Positions 23,271-34,926 of a stretch of DNA of 64,000 nucleotides are shown one piece after another. How positions within the stretch are numbered: position 1 is the first letter of the stretch; each line of letters opens with the position of its first letter. A program made the translations under genes and the position numbers. This DNA is from Blastomyces gilchristii SLH14081 (taxonomy: Eukaryota; Ascomycota; Eurotiomycetes; Onygenales; Ajellomycetaceae), in contig NW_003101669.1 in NCBI RefSeq assembly GCF_000003855.2, forward strand, positions 1,492,795-1,556,794, read 5' to 3'. The notes under the pieces were generated by a model. It ran no database searches and had not been told where the DNA came from. It worked only from the letters and a program-made list of their open reading frames with translations.

Positions 23271-24289
23271 CTTTTTATATTAATTAGTTATAAGTTCACA
23301 ATTATTAATAATTAAAATTGATTTTGAGTTTTTAAAAATTATTGTACAAGTTATAATCAAGTCAGGAATAATATATATATATATATATATTTAACTATCA
23401 TGATTCATAAATTACTATAATGTATAAGTATCAACATTTTTTCAACATTGATATTTATAATATTAATATATTTTTAATAATATTATCTAATAATATAAGT
23501 TGATAACACTCTCTTTTATAATATTAATATATTTCAAGAAATATGACAGAGATTAATCAAGATTGTTTACTTACTTTTATATATTGATAATATTCAATCT
23601 GAGTTAGTACTAAAATTATAACTAAGTTAAGAAACAAGATTATTTTCTCTTATATTAATTCTTCTTACACACATCAGTGATCAGTTATTGAAAATAAATT
23701 ATTATCTTTCTTAAATTATTATCATATCTTCTGAATTCACTTCTTTCACTTCTTTTAATTCTATTAAAGATTCATAAACTCTTCAAGAAATCACTGTGAA
23801 TCACAAAGTCTATGTTATTTACAATTCAACACAGAATACTCTCTTTCAATTATAATGAATAATTACTTCATTCTTCACATCTGATTTCAGATCATGAAAT
23901 TTATGAAAAACTCAATATAAATATTGAGATGAACTATGAAATAATTATTAATAGATTGTATTATAGATTACTGAAGAGTTATCTCTCTGCTATAATCACT
24001 GTAACTTCATTCAGAAATATTTATTATAAACTGATTATAGCTCTGAAGAAATTTCTCAACATCTGAAGTCATCAGAATGTAGATAATAAAAGAAAAATAA
24101 TCAGAAAATTACTACTGAGCTGATAAATTACTCTATCAGATAATGATTTTTAGTAATACTAACTTTCTAATTTGAAGAAAATCATGTAAAAATAATCATA
24201 TATTAGTACTCTGATTTTATAACTCTTATCTGATAACTTCTGTGAATAATTACTTTGTATATGTATATCTCTGAATCTTTTTCTTTAAT
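23271..24289. other. hAT element interior, N-terminal transposase region not resolved
   Basis: About 1 kb of AT-rich sequence between the Lys-rich relic and the recognisable transposase. It contains a (TA)n run at about 23370-23390 and coding-like fragments that I could not assign. The transposase N-terminus probably lies in the right half. Confidence 0.35.
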
Positions 24290-26045
24290 TAATTGAAAAC
24301 TCTGAATTCTGAACACTTCTTCAAATACTTAATTCAAATCTTTATATTTCACATTAATTCTGTCTTCAGTTCAATCTTGAGATATACTACAAAGTTAATA
24401 TACAATATCTAGAATCAGAATTGAAGAATCATTGAAGAGTGTCTCTTACAGTGAATGCATGAACTAGTACAAACAATCTTACATTTATAAGAGTTATATG
24501 TTGTTATATTAATGAGAACTGAACTTATTAAGAGATATTAATTGAATTTGAATCATTGATCAGTAGTCATACTGAAGATTATATAACAGAGATATTAATA
24601 ACTGTGATTAAAAATAACTATTAAGATATTAGTCTCAGTCTTCTTATAATTATAACTGATAATACTGTGAATAACTACACTATAATGAAGAGCTTGAAGC
24701 AAAAATTGACTTTGCATTTCTAAAATAATAAATAAGGTCATATCTTCTGTATTACTCATGTGATTTAACTTGTGATACAAACACTGATAAAGAATCTTAA
24801 CATTGAGATGAAGAATAATAAGATAGCTAATTCTTGAGATAAGAATGAGATGAAAGTGATTACTCAAGTAACTTTTATATTCACTTTGTAAAAGATAATA
24901 TTTTTTAATAATACTTTTTAATATTACTTTTTAATAATGCTTTTTAATAACACTACTGTTAATTTTGAATAGATTGACTAATAATTTAAATATCATAGAT
25001 TTAAAATATTATTAATACAATTTATATCTTCTCTAAACAATAATAATGATTCTATAATATTCAGTAAATAAATAAATCAGTCACATTACTGAATATAATA
25101 CAGAATATTAGAATATAGTGAAGTTCAATATATGAGATAACTATTCAGACTTTTTGATTATGTCAGATGATTGATCATTGAGTGTAATACTCTGATTAAG
25201 AAAAGATTCAGATATTGAAACTTTCTAATATGAAGTGAACTCAGTTGAAATATGTGATTGATTTACTGTTTCAGTTTTATAAGATAATAAAGACAGTCTC
25301 AATCACTTGTATATTAATACTGCAGTCAGTCTGATGAGTGTATAACAGTTTATTTACTCATTTTAAGAAGCAGTTGAATCACTCAAAAAGAAATTCAGTC
25401 TGAGATAATACTATAGTATAGACTATTATTACTGTAAGAAATAAACTAATATATTACTACAGTAAAACTGAACAATCTTTTACAGAGTACTATACTATAG
25501 CAGCTCTACTAGATCTCTTCTGTTAAGCTAATATCTACACTTCTCAAGATTGAATAGAGAAGAAATGAGACTTATATATTAAATTAGTCTGAGACTACTA
25601 CAATGTCAACTATCAGAGATTTGAATGAGTAGATATTTAAGATGTGAAGACAGTGAAATATAATTCTCTAGTAAGTAATAATCTTTGATAATACTTCATA
25701 TTACATAGAACTATAATACTAACTTTGAAACAGAACTTGTATACATTGATTACAACTGAAAATCAGGCAAAACTATATACTTATAAAACTGAATTTAATC
25801 ACTATCTTCAAGATGATCTGACAAATTTACACATCAAATCAATTTTAGAGTTATAAAAAATTGTTGAGAGTACATATTCAACTGTTGCACTGATGATATG
25901 TGATATTCTAATAATTTCATTGACAAAGATGAGAATGAAGTGAAAGTTCAATTCAAGTTAAGATATTTATCATTATTATCAGAGACAATTACAAGAAGAA
26001 ACAATCAAGAAACTTATGATTATAAAACATGAAATTATCAGATAG
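24290..26045 (+). pseudogene. hAT transposase, degenerate
   Basis: Cut-and-paste transposase relic. In order: a segment like the hAT pre-catalytic region (DGWTSPN position reads NA.TSTNN, about 24450), the first catalytic-Asp block TDNTVNNYTIMKSL (about 24655-24700) followed by HIFCITHVI, a middle region RNKLIYYYSKTEQSF...YTIAALLD (about 25435-25515), and the C-terminal dimerisation block with EFNHYLQDDL, VESTYSTVALM and FNSS.DIYHYYQRQL. The frame ends at a TAG at 26043. Most internal stops are TGA, TAG or TAA at places where family members have Trp, Arg or Gln. At least two introns fit: 24888-24972, and 25671-25733 (donor GTAAGT, ACTAAC branch point). The N-terminal end and a BED finger could not be placed. 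Confidence 0.82.
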
Positions 26046-26458
26046 TTTAATATCTCTGATCACAGTATATCAGAGAAGTGTAGTTTTCATAAGAAAGTGA
26101 AGAATAAACTTGTACAAGAATGTATTTAGTTATTTCATAAGTATTATCAATAATCATTACCAAATTCTGATTATATAAGCAATCACTGAATGAACTGAAT
26201 GAGACTGATTTTAATCTTCAGTCTCAGTCTTATTCTGATTTTGAAAGAATGATCATCTTTCACAGTTTATTCTGAGAAATTACTCTCATTTCACTGTTCT
26301 TGAATTAAATCTGGTCATTTTTCACACCATTTCTCTCAGAAATGATTCATTTTCAGATTTTTTTGAGGCTTGGTTCTGGTGGAACTCATATCAAGAAATG
26401 TATGAGATCAGATCAAATGAGACTAAATGTGAAATTCATGATCCCGCCGGCCAGTCTA

Positions 26459-28841
26459 ACAACAGTCTATCTACTAAAATGAGAAAGAATATAAGTACTT
26501 CTCTTCTTATCATGATTAACAAGCTGAGATGAGAATTCTAGCTATCTAAGAGAGATGTCTGAATAAAAGCTCAAGAACTGTGTTTCTTCTTTGAGAAGTC
26601 AGATAAGCTGTCATTGACACTGTATATCTTACAGAAGATTAACTTGCTATGAGCTGTCTTAATCTCTGACTCTGTGATAATGAAGAGACTTCTATAAGAA
26701 GAATTGAAGTTAAATCTATCTCTGATTACATCTCTTATTCTCACTAAGTATCTGAATGACTTCTGAAGAAGAATTAGAGACAATGAGTCAGTCATCTAAT
26801 ATACTTGAACTGATTGAAGAACTTAATTTACTGAATATATACAAAGTTTCAGATGATTTGATTAAAATAATGACTGCTGCTCTTATCAGACTCTCTTAAT
26901 CAGATAATAGATGAAAACTATTAAGTCATCTATGTCTGCTGCAGACTCTACAGTGACTCTCTTCACAAGTATCTCTATAGTAAGCAGACTGCTGATTAGA
27001 TATACAGAGAGCAAATTACCAGCACTCACAGCAGAGTGCTATATGTGTGAGAGTTCTTATTACATTAATCACTGTCTCAGAAAAGAGAAGATCAGCAATC
27101 ACCTAGCAAATTAAGTTAAATGAGAGAATGATAGAGAAGAGAATGATAATCTATTACAACTAGATCTTAGTCTAGATTGTAACAGTGAGTTGAAAAAATA
27201 GATAATAAGTCAGATACTGAGAGATCTGTCTTATTCATAAATACTTTCTCAGATAATTATCTAAGTATGTTTAACACTGATATATATACTATCACAGTAT
27301 GTGATGTTCTTATAAGTGATTGAGAATATATTAGTGAACTGCAGTACTTATTTTACATCTTTCTTATCATTTTTATTGATACTTTCTGAGATGATCTCTC
27401 AGTTTGTATTGATACAGATACGGGTATATCACTTATTAATGCAGTGATAGCAAGCTTATTCTTTCTTCAATATCAGTCAGCTGCTCTGTCACATGACTGA
27501 TATATATGTATTTAAGGAGTTAATTTAAATACAAATGAACTGAACCTATTCATATCAACAGCTCTCATTTTAAAGATGAATAATAATGCTCTTTTTCATC
27601 TGAAGAGTGAATTCCATCTGATGTGATATCTCAGATACAATATAATTATAGTAAATGATATATTATCACTAGTAAGAGTCATCATTGATGTTCATGATGA
27701 GTGTATTATATTTCATGAGAAATATGCTATAAATGTCAAGATCATCAGAGATACTATTCATGTGAATAGAAACTCTTCTCTGTTATGAAAGTAAAAAAGA
27801 ATTGTCATCTACTCTGTAGATATCAATGTTATTAATAATAATTCAATTGAGAAGTTATCTCTATTTTCTATCTTATATGTGAAATTATTCAGTCTACAGT
27901 CTGATCTATTGATGAATACAGAAGATTATGACAATTCTCTTCAGATTCTCACAGTGAATGCTCTTACTGAGTGAGTTGAAGCATAGATATCAGATCACTG
28001 AGTAGTGAGTAATTATAAAGCAATTCAGAAGATTATTGACTGATATCACAAACTTTTTAATTTCAATCTGAGATTATTTTCAGACAATGTGAAGATGTCA
28101 CTACAGTTCATTAATGAAGATAATTTTTCCAGACTAAAGTAGTGATTATACTCTCTCTTACAGAGGGATTGAGAAGCAGCTGATCAAATCTTGAACTCAC
28201 TTATTTAAAATGAGAGAATTGAGAGAGTTTCTCTTGAGATCAAGAACTCTATTACTTTCCCTGTATTTGTAATCTGATATAAAGAGAAACTGTGTGTGAT
28301 TGTGAACTTGTAGAAGATCAATCTATAATTGCTTTTAAATATGTACTTTTTACTGACACAGCAGAATGTTCTGCAGTTATTGAGTGATTTCATAGTATTC
28401 TTATCAATGAATATCTGTCAAGACTTCTTTCAACAGTTCATAAAAGATTCTGATTACTTTAAAATCATTTTTATCATACTGTACTGAGAGCTTGAATACT
28501 TTATAGTTATTACAATGAGATTGATAATCTCATCTGAATTCTTTCAGTAATATATGAAAGAGATACTGATATAATTCTTGTAATAATTCATCTTAGTCTA
28601 TATTGATGATATCATCATCTTCTCATATTTGCTAAATAATTATCTTTATCACATGCAGACAGTATTCACTGTTCTTAAGATGTTTAAAGTGATAATATTC
28701 TTATTCAAGTATCATTTCATCTATCTCTCTATGTGTTTACTGAGTCACTATGTTGACTGACTGAGAATATTCACTCAGAAGAAGAAGATAGCTGCTATTA
28801 TAAACCTGATCTTCTCTATAATTCTCAGAGAGCTGAGAAGA
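26459..28841 (+). pseudogene. Element C: gag zinc knuckle, protease and RT relic
   Basis: Continuation of element C after the hAT. At about 27035-27080 CYMCESSYYINHC is a CCHC knuckle with His changed to Tyr. At about 27400-27450 IDTDTGISLINAV carries the aspartic protease DTG. RT runs from about 28250: VCVIVNL.KINL (the VVVDLRKVN box), then FFQQFI, and the catalytic YIDDIIIFS at about 28600-28630, still intact. The frame is cut at LRELRR by the LTR of element X at 28842 and resumes at 43695. Stops are frequent. Confidence 0.75.
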
Positions 28842-29099
28842 TGTAAGAATAAATACTCACAGGCAATTATTCAGATATTTGCAGCTTGACATAATATATA
28901 CTGTTAACTACTAGAAGTATTCATAATAGAAAGATAAAATGTAGAGGTTAAATGTATAATAGTATTCAAGCTGAGTTATAAATAGTATTTGTGAACTTCA
29001 GTCTATATAGTTGTGTATAGTCAAGAGCTGCTAACTCTATTAATTATACAAGAGATAGAAATAGAGATAAAGAATCTGTAAGAAGTGAGATTTCTTACA
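28842..29099 (-). repeat. 3' LTR of element X
   Basis: 258 bp, TGTAAGAAT...ATTTCTTACA; same length as the three other LTRs of this family in the window, differing by transitions. Confidence 0.88.
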
Positions 29100-29158
29100 T
29101 ATCTCTCTCTCTCTAAGACTTTGTCTGTGAAGTCTTTTACTGAGTAACTTCATAGAAT

Positions 29159-29537
29159 GCCCCGGTGGCTGAATGGTTAATACGGTCACTCAGTAGCGCC
29201 TTGGTGTGGGAAATCAAGGCGCGTGGGTTCGAAACCCGCAGGGAATATATTAAATCCGGAACTCAAGCACCTCAGATTTCTAATAAATACAGAGGTGTAC
29301 AAATTACTTCAATGAATTGCTCTATGTTTCTGAGCTGGAAAGTTATTATCGCATGTATCTAATTATCACTTCTTTGTATTTTTCTATGTTCTTATTATCT
29401 TGATATGATCTCAATACCTGTATTTCCTTCTGTATAATCAACACTTGACCTGTATTTAACATCATGTAAGAACTCATCATAAGCTCCGCTTGTATATAAG
29501 TATAATAAAAGAATAATAATAATAATAATAATAATAA
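29159..29537 (+). mobile_element. tRNA-derived SINE
   Basis: A 379-bp insert flanked by a perfect 14-bp duplication TAACTTCATAGAAT (29145-29158 and 29538-29551); element Y has the uninterrupted site near 34970. The head has an RNA polymerase III A box TGGCTGAATGG (29166-29176) and B box GGTTCGAAACC (29226-29236) in tRNA-like context, with an 8-bp hairpin GCGCCTTG/CAAGGCGC between them. The tail is (AAT)n. The acceptor stem pairs imperfectly, so this is not a functional tRNA gene. CpG and GG/CC are intact while its surroundings lack them, so it inserted late. The tail type matches the LINE at 57570. Confidence 0.82.
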
Positions 29538-29551
29538 TAACTTCATAGAAT

Positions 29552-32500
29552 CAGCTCAGCACTGTAGTAATACTTACTAAAAATTCTTTATATCTATAAA
29601 AAAACCTCAGTGAGGAAAAATCTCTTATTACTGTGAAGAGAAAAGAGTCTATTACTTAGTTTCTTATTCTGTAAGATTCTTTATAATCTACAGATTCTTC
29701 TCTGACTATCACACAGATTTATTTCATATCTTTTATACAGAAGAGTTTCAGTTGACTCTCAATTATTTCATAAGATTCTTATATAATTATTACACAGATT
29801 CATCTCACAGATAAATTACTCTCTATGAGATTACTCTTATTAAAGAAAAGTATTCATAAGTTAATCTTTTACTTATTCTTGTAAATCATTGTTCTTTAAC
29901 ACTGTAGAATTGTGAGAAATTTTTCATTCTTTTATTAACTCTGTAGAATGATAGAATTAAGATATCTGCAGTCTGTAATCACTCTTTATAGTTATATAAA
30001 AAGATTCAGATCTGTAATTTATAATCACTTTTTATTTACTAGAGTGATCTGACTATTTCATGAAATCATTCATAGTGTAAGTAAATCTCTCTAGAGTAGT
30101 ATAAATATTTCAGATCTATCTGTAGAATCTCATCTTCTTTTCTCTTTTTCTGTAATAGCTTTTATTTTTATAAACTGTGAGTATTCTCATTTATCTGTGA
30201 AGTATTTTTATCTAGATAATAGAGAGAGTGTGTTTCTAACAATATCTGTATATTAATTCAAGAACTTCTCAAGAATAAAAATTTTTTCAATTTCAATATC
30301 TTTATAAATAATGTCTGACTACTGCTGAGCTTCTTATAAATATCTCTGTAACTTCTCTGATCACTTTTTATCAGTTGATAAAGCAGAAATATTATCACTT
30401 ATAACAGTGTCTTCACTCTTCTCAGCTCTGTCATCACATCTGATCTTCAGATCAGCAGCTAATCTCATATCTTTCTCAGATCAGTTTCTGACTCTAAGCA
30501 GCACAGTTCTATTCTTTACTATAAGTCTCTTTATAAGTAATTTCTTACAGATTCTAGCTGACAGTTCTTATAAAGCTCTCAGTGTTGTCAGTGTCTTCTG
30601 CAGCTCTGTAGATCTATAATCACTCTCTCTCTATCTGCACAATCTCTGATCAGATATATGTAAATATGTCTAGATTCTCTATTAACAGTTCTTGCATTGC
30701 AGTGCATTTCTGTAATTCTATTATTAATAAGAGATGAGTTCTCAGATATCTGTAAAATTCAGATAATTAAGGCAATGTAAATATTATAAATTTATAATAA
30801 GAGTTAATCTGAGTAGATGAGTTCTCTCTCTGTATCTTAATTATTTTCAGACTGAATACTTCAGTATAACTGAAAAAATGAACACAGCTTTGTAAGAAGT
30901 ATCTAATCATATATATAGATGATTAGCTCTCAAGATTCTGCTGCAACTGTGTATATTCTGATATTTAGCTTCTCTGAAGTCTGTGTATTTTCAGCAGTCT
31001 TCATACTAAATATAATAATTATCTGTATCACAGATATAATACTCTCTACTTTTTTAAAGAAGAAAATTAGTAGTTATGAGAGAATTGAGTATCACAGATA
31101 TTGAGAATATAAGTGTGAGTTTTCTTTGTTTTTTCTTTATTAGTCTCTAAATTATGTTCACAGTTCTATTTCTGTTTTCTTATTTTTTAACTTTAATAAG
31201 AATATGATTTCTTCTTCTCTTTGTATATACTGCAAACTATTCATCTCAGTAGAAACTTATTATCTTATAGACTAGAGTTTGTAAATAACAGTGTTAATAT
31301 CTTTATCACAATTAGATTCTTAGTGAAGACTATATTATTCTGACTTATTAGAATTTACAGTATGAAAGTCATGTCTCAGCTTTCACAGATATTTTATTTA
31401 CTCAGATAATTCTCAAGTGAACTTATTCATCTCATTAGAATACTCTTATCATTGAACCTTGAATCAGAGCTTATAATCTCACTTCTCTAAGTTAATAATT
31501 TCTTTAATCTAGTATTCTCTTTCACTCTCTAGTGCTTTATAAATAGAATGATGAGTTACAGAGTTCTCTTCTAAGAATTTCTTATATTCACAGAGTAAAG
31601 AGACATGAAAAATATTATATATCTACAACTTAGATAACAGTTTTAATCTGTAGAACTATGAACTAACTTTCTTCATAATCTTATAAGACTCTATTTATAA
31701 GAGATTCAGCTTCTTACTAGATCTCTATATAATAATATTTTCTAAACTTAGTCAGACTTTATCATCTTTCTTGAAACTCTTTATAATATACTTGAAGTTA
31801 TAGTATCTCTTCTAATACTCTTAGATCTTTCTCAAGAATTTATGAGATTTCTTCTGAATATTCTGAATTCTCTCAGCTTATTCACAGATATTATCACACT
31901 CTATAGTATACTCTTACAGATTTATCAAGATTATTCATAAGTGAGTTTCAGTGAGTATTTCAAAGAGAGTTTTATCTGTGCTGATATGTTTTAAGTTGTT
32001 GTATATAAACTCTGTAAGTGATAATTAATACACTTAGTCATTCTGATTATAATTAACAAAGCACTGCAGATACTGTTTTAATATACTCATCAGATATTCT
32101 ATCTAATTATCTGTCTATTAATAAAAAGCTGTGCTTAGATCTTATAAGATCTTCAGTATAGTTATCAGATTAAATCAGAACTCTTCTATAAAGATTGATT
32201 CTCTATCTGAGATAATATTTATAGATAACTTATATAACTGAATCATATTATAAATAAAGATATAAGTCAAATTCTTTGACTTTAAGTTCTTGTAAGTGAG
32301 TATAAAGTGTGTTATCTTGATAAAGTAATCTACTATCATCAGCATACTGTTAAAACAGGTATTATATATGTTCTTGCTTTTAGAGAGACTTATAAGAGTA
32401 TTTATTTCTAGCTATTCTCAAGATTTCTGTGAGATGAGTAGAGAAGTTAGTTCTTTATATAATCTGAATTATACTACTCATGAATTCTGATAAATAGTAT

Positions 32501-34663
32501 AAGAATTCACTATCTTCTTTATAAGTTCTTATATCTTCAGTCAGAAGTATTTTCTTATAAACAACTTATGAGTTCTAGTATCTGTAAAATGATCTGTTAG
32601 AGAAGAGTCATGATATCTTTTAATAAGTTCTATACATAGAAACTCATTCATAGATATATAAATTCAGTTCTCTCTTTATAAGAGATTATTTAAGTCTCTT
32701 TAATTCTTTGTTTCTACAGAATTGATTTCTGTTATAAGTAGTTTCTGAATATACTGAGCATATTCATTCTTTAGTTATAGTTCAGACAATCTGAATAGAA
32801 GATCTTATAAAGACTTATACTCTATTTTCTCTTATATCAGGTCTTCTACAGTACTTCTCAAAGTCTGCAAACTCTTCAAATTATAGATACTCTCTTCAAG
32901 AATTCTTATAAAGATTCTCAGAGTGTTAACTCTCAGTGTTATAGAGAGTAGTTATACAGACTTCTTCTCTCTCTCTTCTCTCTTCTCTTATAGAGAATTG
33001 AGAGACTCTTCAATTAATCTGAGTATTCTGTAAAGCTTTTCTGTCTTCTCTAGTCTCTCTATATCTATTGTTCTAATCTTCTTAATATAGTCTGATCTGT
33101 AAGAGAGTCTGTTCACTGAATTCTTAGTTCTCTTAATATATTCTATCTTGAATCAGAACTCACTCAGTCTCTGAGCTCAGTGAATCTACTATTATAAGAG
33201 TTTCTTGATTGAAGTAAACTATTATAAGCTATTATAATCAGTTCTAACAGTAATTACTGTTATAAGACTCTCAAAGTAGTGATATCAGTGATAGAAGAAT
33301 TTCACTATTATAAAAAGCTTCTGATTATAAATATTATAATTGATCTTCATGAGTTGCATCTTCTATAAGACAAAGATCACTGAAATTCAGTTCTCATTTA
33401 ACTGTAGTTATAAGACTATTTCTGAAATTGTAAAGAAGAAGATATTTGTCTTCAATCTGATTAAGAGTAAGAGATTAAAGTGAAACAGTATCACTGTATT
33501 TATAAATATCTGTTGTAATTTTACAAAGACTCTGTGAGCTTCTGAGATAAGAAAGTTCTCACAGCTCTCTCTTCTTAACAATCTTTTCATTCTCTGTTTA
33601 CAGAATGACTTCTTCTTATTTTCACTCTTCAGCATGTCTGTAAGAGTTAAGAAGATTCTCATAAATATAAAGATAAATCATCTATAGAAATTCATAAAGC
33701 TCAGAAAGATCTGAATCTTATGAATACTAGTTAACTCTGATTATAATAGAATAGTCTCAATCTGTAAAGATTTCATCTGAATATCATCTACAGTGATTAT
33801 ATATTCTAGAAAATTAATCTGATAAGTACTGAAGTTATACTTTATAAGCTTAATATATAGTTCTACCTCATCTAAGATCTTTAATATACTTTATACATGC
33901 TCAGTGTGTTCTTTCTTCTTTATAGAGTACATTATCACATTATTCAGATATATTATCACAAAGATATTTAGATATACACAAAGTGTTTTATTAATAAAAG
34001 ACTGAAATACTGCAGAGATATTAGTCAAATTAAAAGACATTACTAGATATTCAAATAATTTCAGTGTAGTTCTAAAGACAGTCTTTCATTCATTCTCAGA
34101 CTGTATTCACAGCTGTGTATATATATTAATCATATTCAGTTGTGTGAATATAACAGCTTCTGTAAGACAGTTAATCATATTCTTAATTAGAAATAGAGAA
34201 TAGTGACTCTTTATTATCTTGAAGTTCAGATTACAGTAGTCTACACATAATCTGAGATCTTTATTCTTCTTCTTCATAAATATCACAGAGGCTTTCACAG
34301 AGATCTGTAAAGATCAGATAAAGTCATTCTTCAGATTCTTCTTCACATAGATCTGTAAGACCTCTGTCTCATAGTGAAAGAGCTTATAGATTGATTCTCA
34401 GAGGAGTTTCTACTCTTCTATTAAATCTATTATCAGATTCTTCTTATGATGACAAGAAAGCTCAGCTGTCTTTACTGAGCTAAATATCTCTGTAAGATCT
34501 CAGTATTTCTCTGATATCTGAAGCTCAGTTTCTATGTTCATGAAGTTCTCAGACATTCATAAAGTTATTATATAGATGAGCTTGTCTTCTCTAATCAACT
34601 CTGCAGTATTAACTGATTCTATCTCTGTGAGTGAATCTGTCAACACTGATCAGAAGTATAAAT
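29552..34663 (-). pseudogene. pol of element X, degenerate
   Basis: Minus-strand relic: RT from about 34300 (KKKNKDLRLCVDYCNLN), catalytic box YLNN at about 33945 (YLDD with G-to-A changes), RNase H around 33660-33400 (LISEAHRVFVKLQQIF), and integrase near 32850-31700 by alignment with copy Y. About 1.5-2 kb between the integrase and the 3' LTR is not identified. Gag is missing on this side because copy Y separates it. Confidence 0.72.
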
Positions 34664-34668
34664 CTAAC

Positions 34669-34926
34669 TGTAAGAATAAGTACTCGCAGGCGATTATTCA
34701 GGTGTTTGCAGCTTGATGTGATATGTACTGTTAACTACTAGAAGTATTCACAGTAGGAAGATAAAATGTAGAGATTAAATGTATAATAGCATTTAAGCTA
34801 AGTTATAAATAGTATTCATGAACTTCAGTCTATATAGTTGTGTGTAGTCAAGGACTGCTAACTCTATTAATTACATGAGAGATAGAAATAGAGATAAAGA
34901 ATTTATAAGAAGTGAGATTTCTTACA
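34669..34926 (-). repeat. 3' LTR of element Y
   Basis: 258 bp, TGTAAGAAT...ATTTCTTACA. It keeps CpG near its start (CTCGCAGGCGATT) that the X LTR at 28842 has lost. Confidence 0.88.

Larger units (their letters stand above)
11957..26458 (+). mobile_element. hAT-family DNA transposon, interrupted by LTR element A
   Basis: The left end reads TAGACTGACCGTGT and the right end reads CCGGCCAGTCTA, so the termini are inverted (TAGACTG/CAGTCTA). They are flanked by 8-bp duplications, ATAACAGT at 11949-11956 and ACAACAGT at 26459-26466, which differ by one transition. An 8-bp duplication is the hAT signature, and the element encodes a hAT transposase relic at about 24290-26045. Without the inserted LTR element (12108-20825) and its duplication the transposon would be about 5.8 kb. 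The ends are closely similar to those of the two 506-bp elements at 16059 and 43892, making this their likely autonomous parent. It is heavily mutated and surely inactive. Confidence 0.8.

Noticed and set aside
24595..24867. 90-codon minus-strand open frame
   Set aside because: It is antisense to the hAT transposase block TDNTVNNYT...HIFCITHVI on the plus strand.
29159..29260. Functional tRNA gene
   Set aside because: A and B boxes are good but the acceptor stem has mismatches; the target duplication and AAT tail show a SINE.
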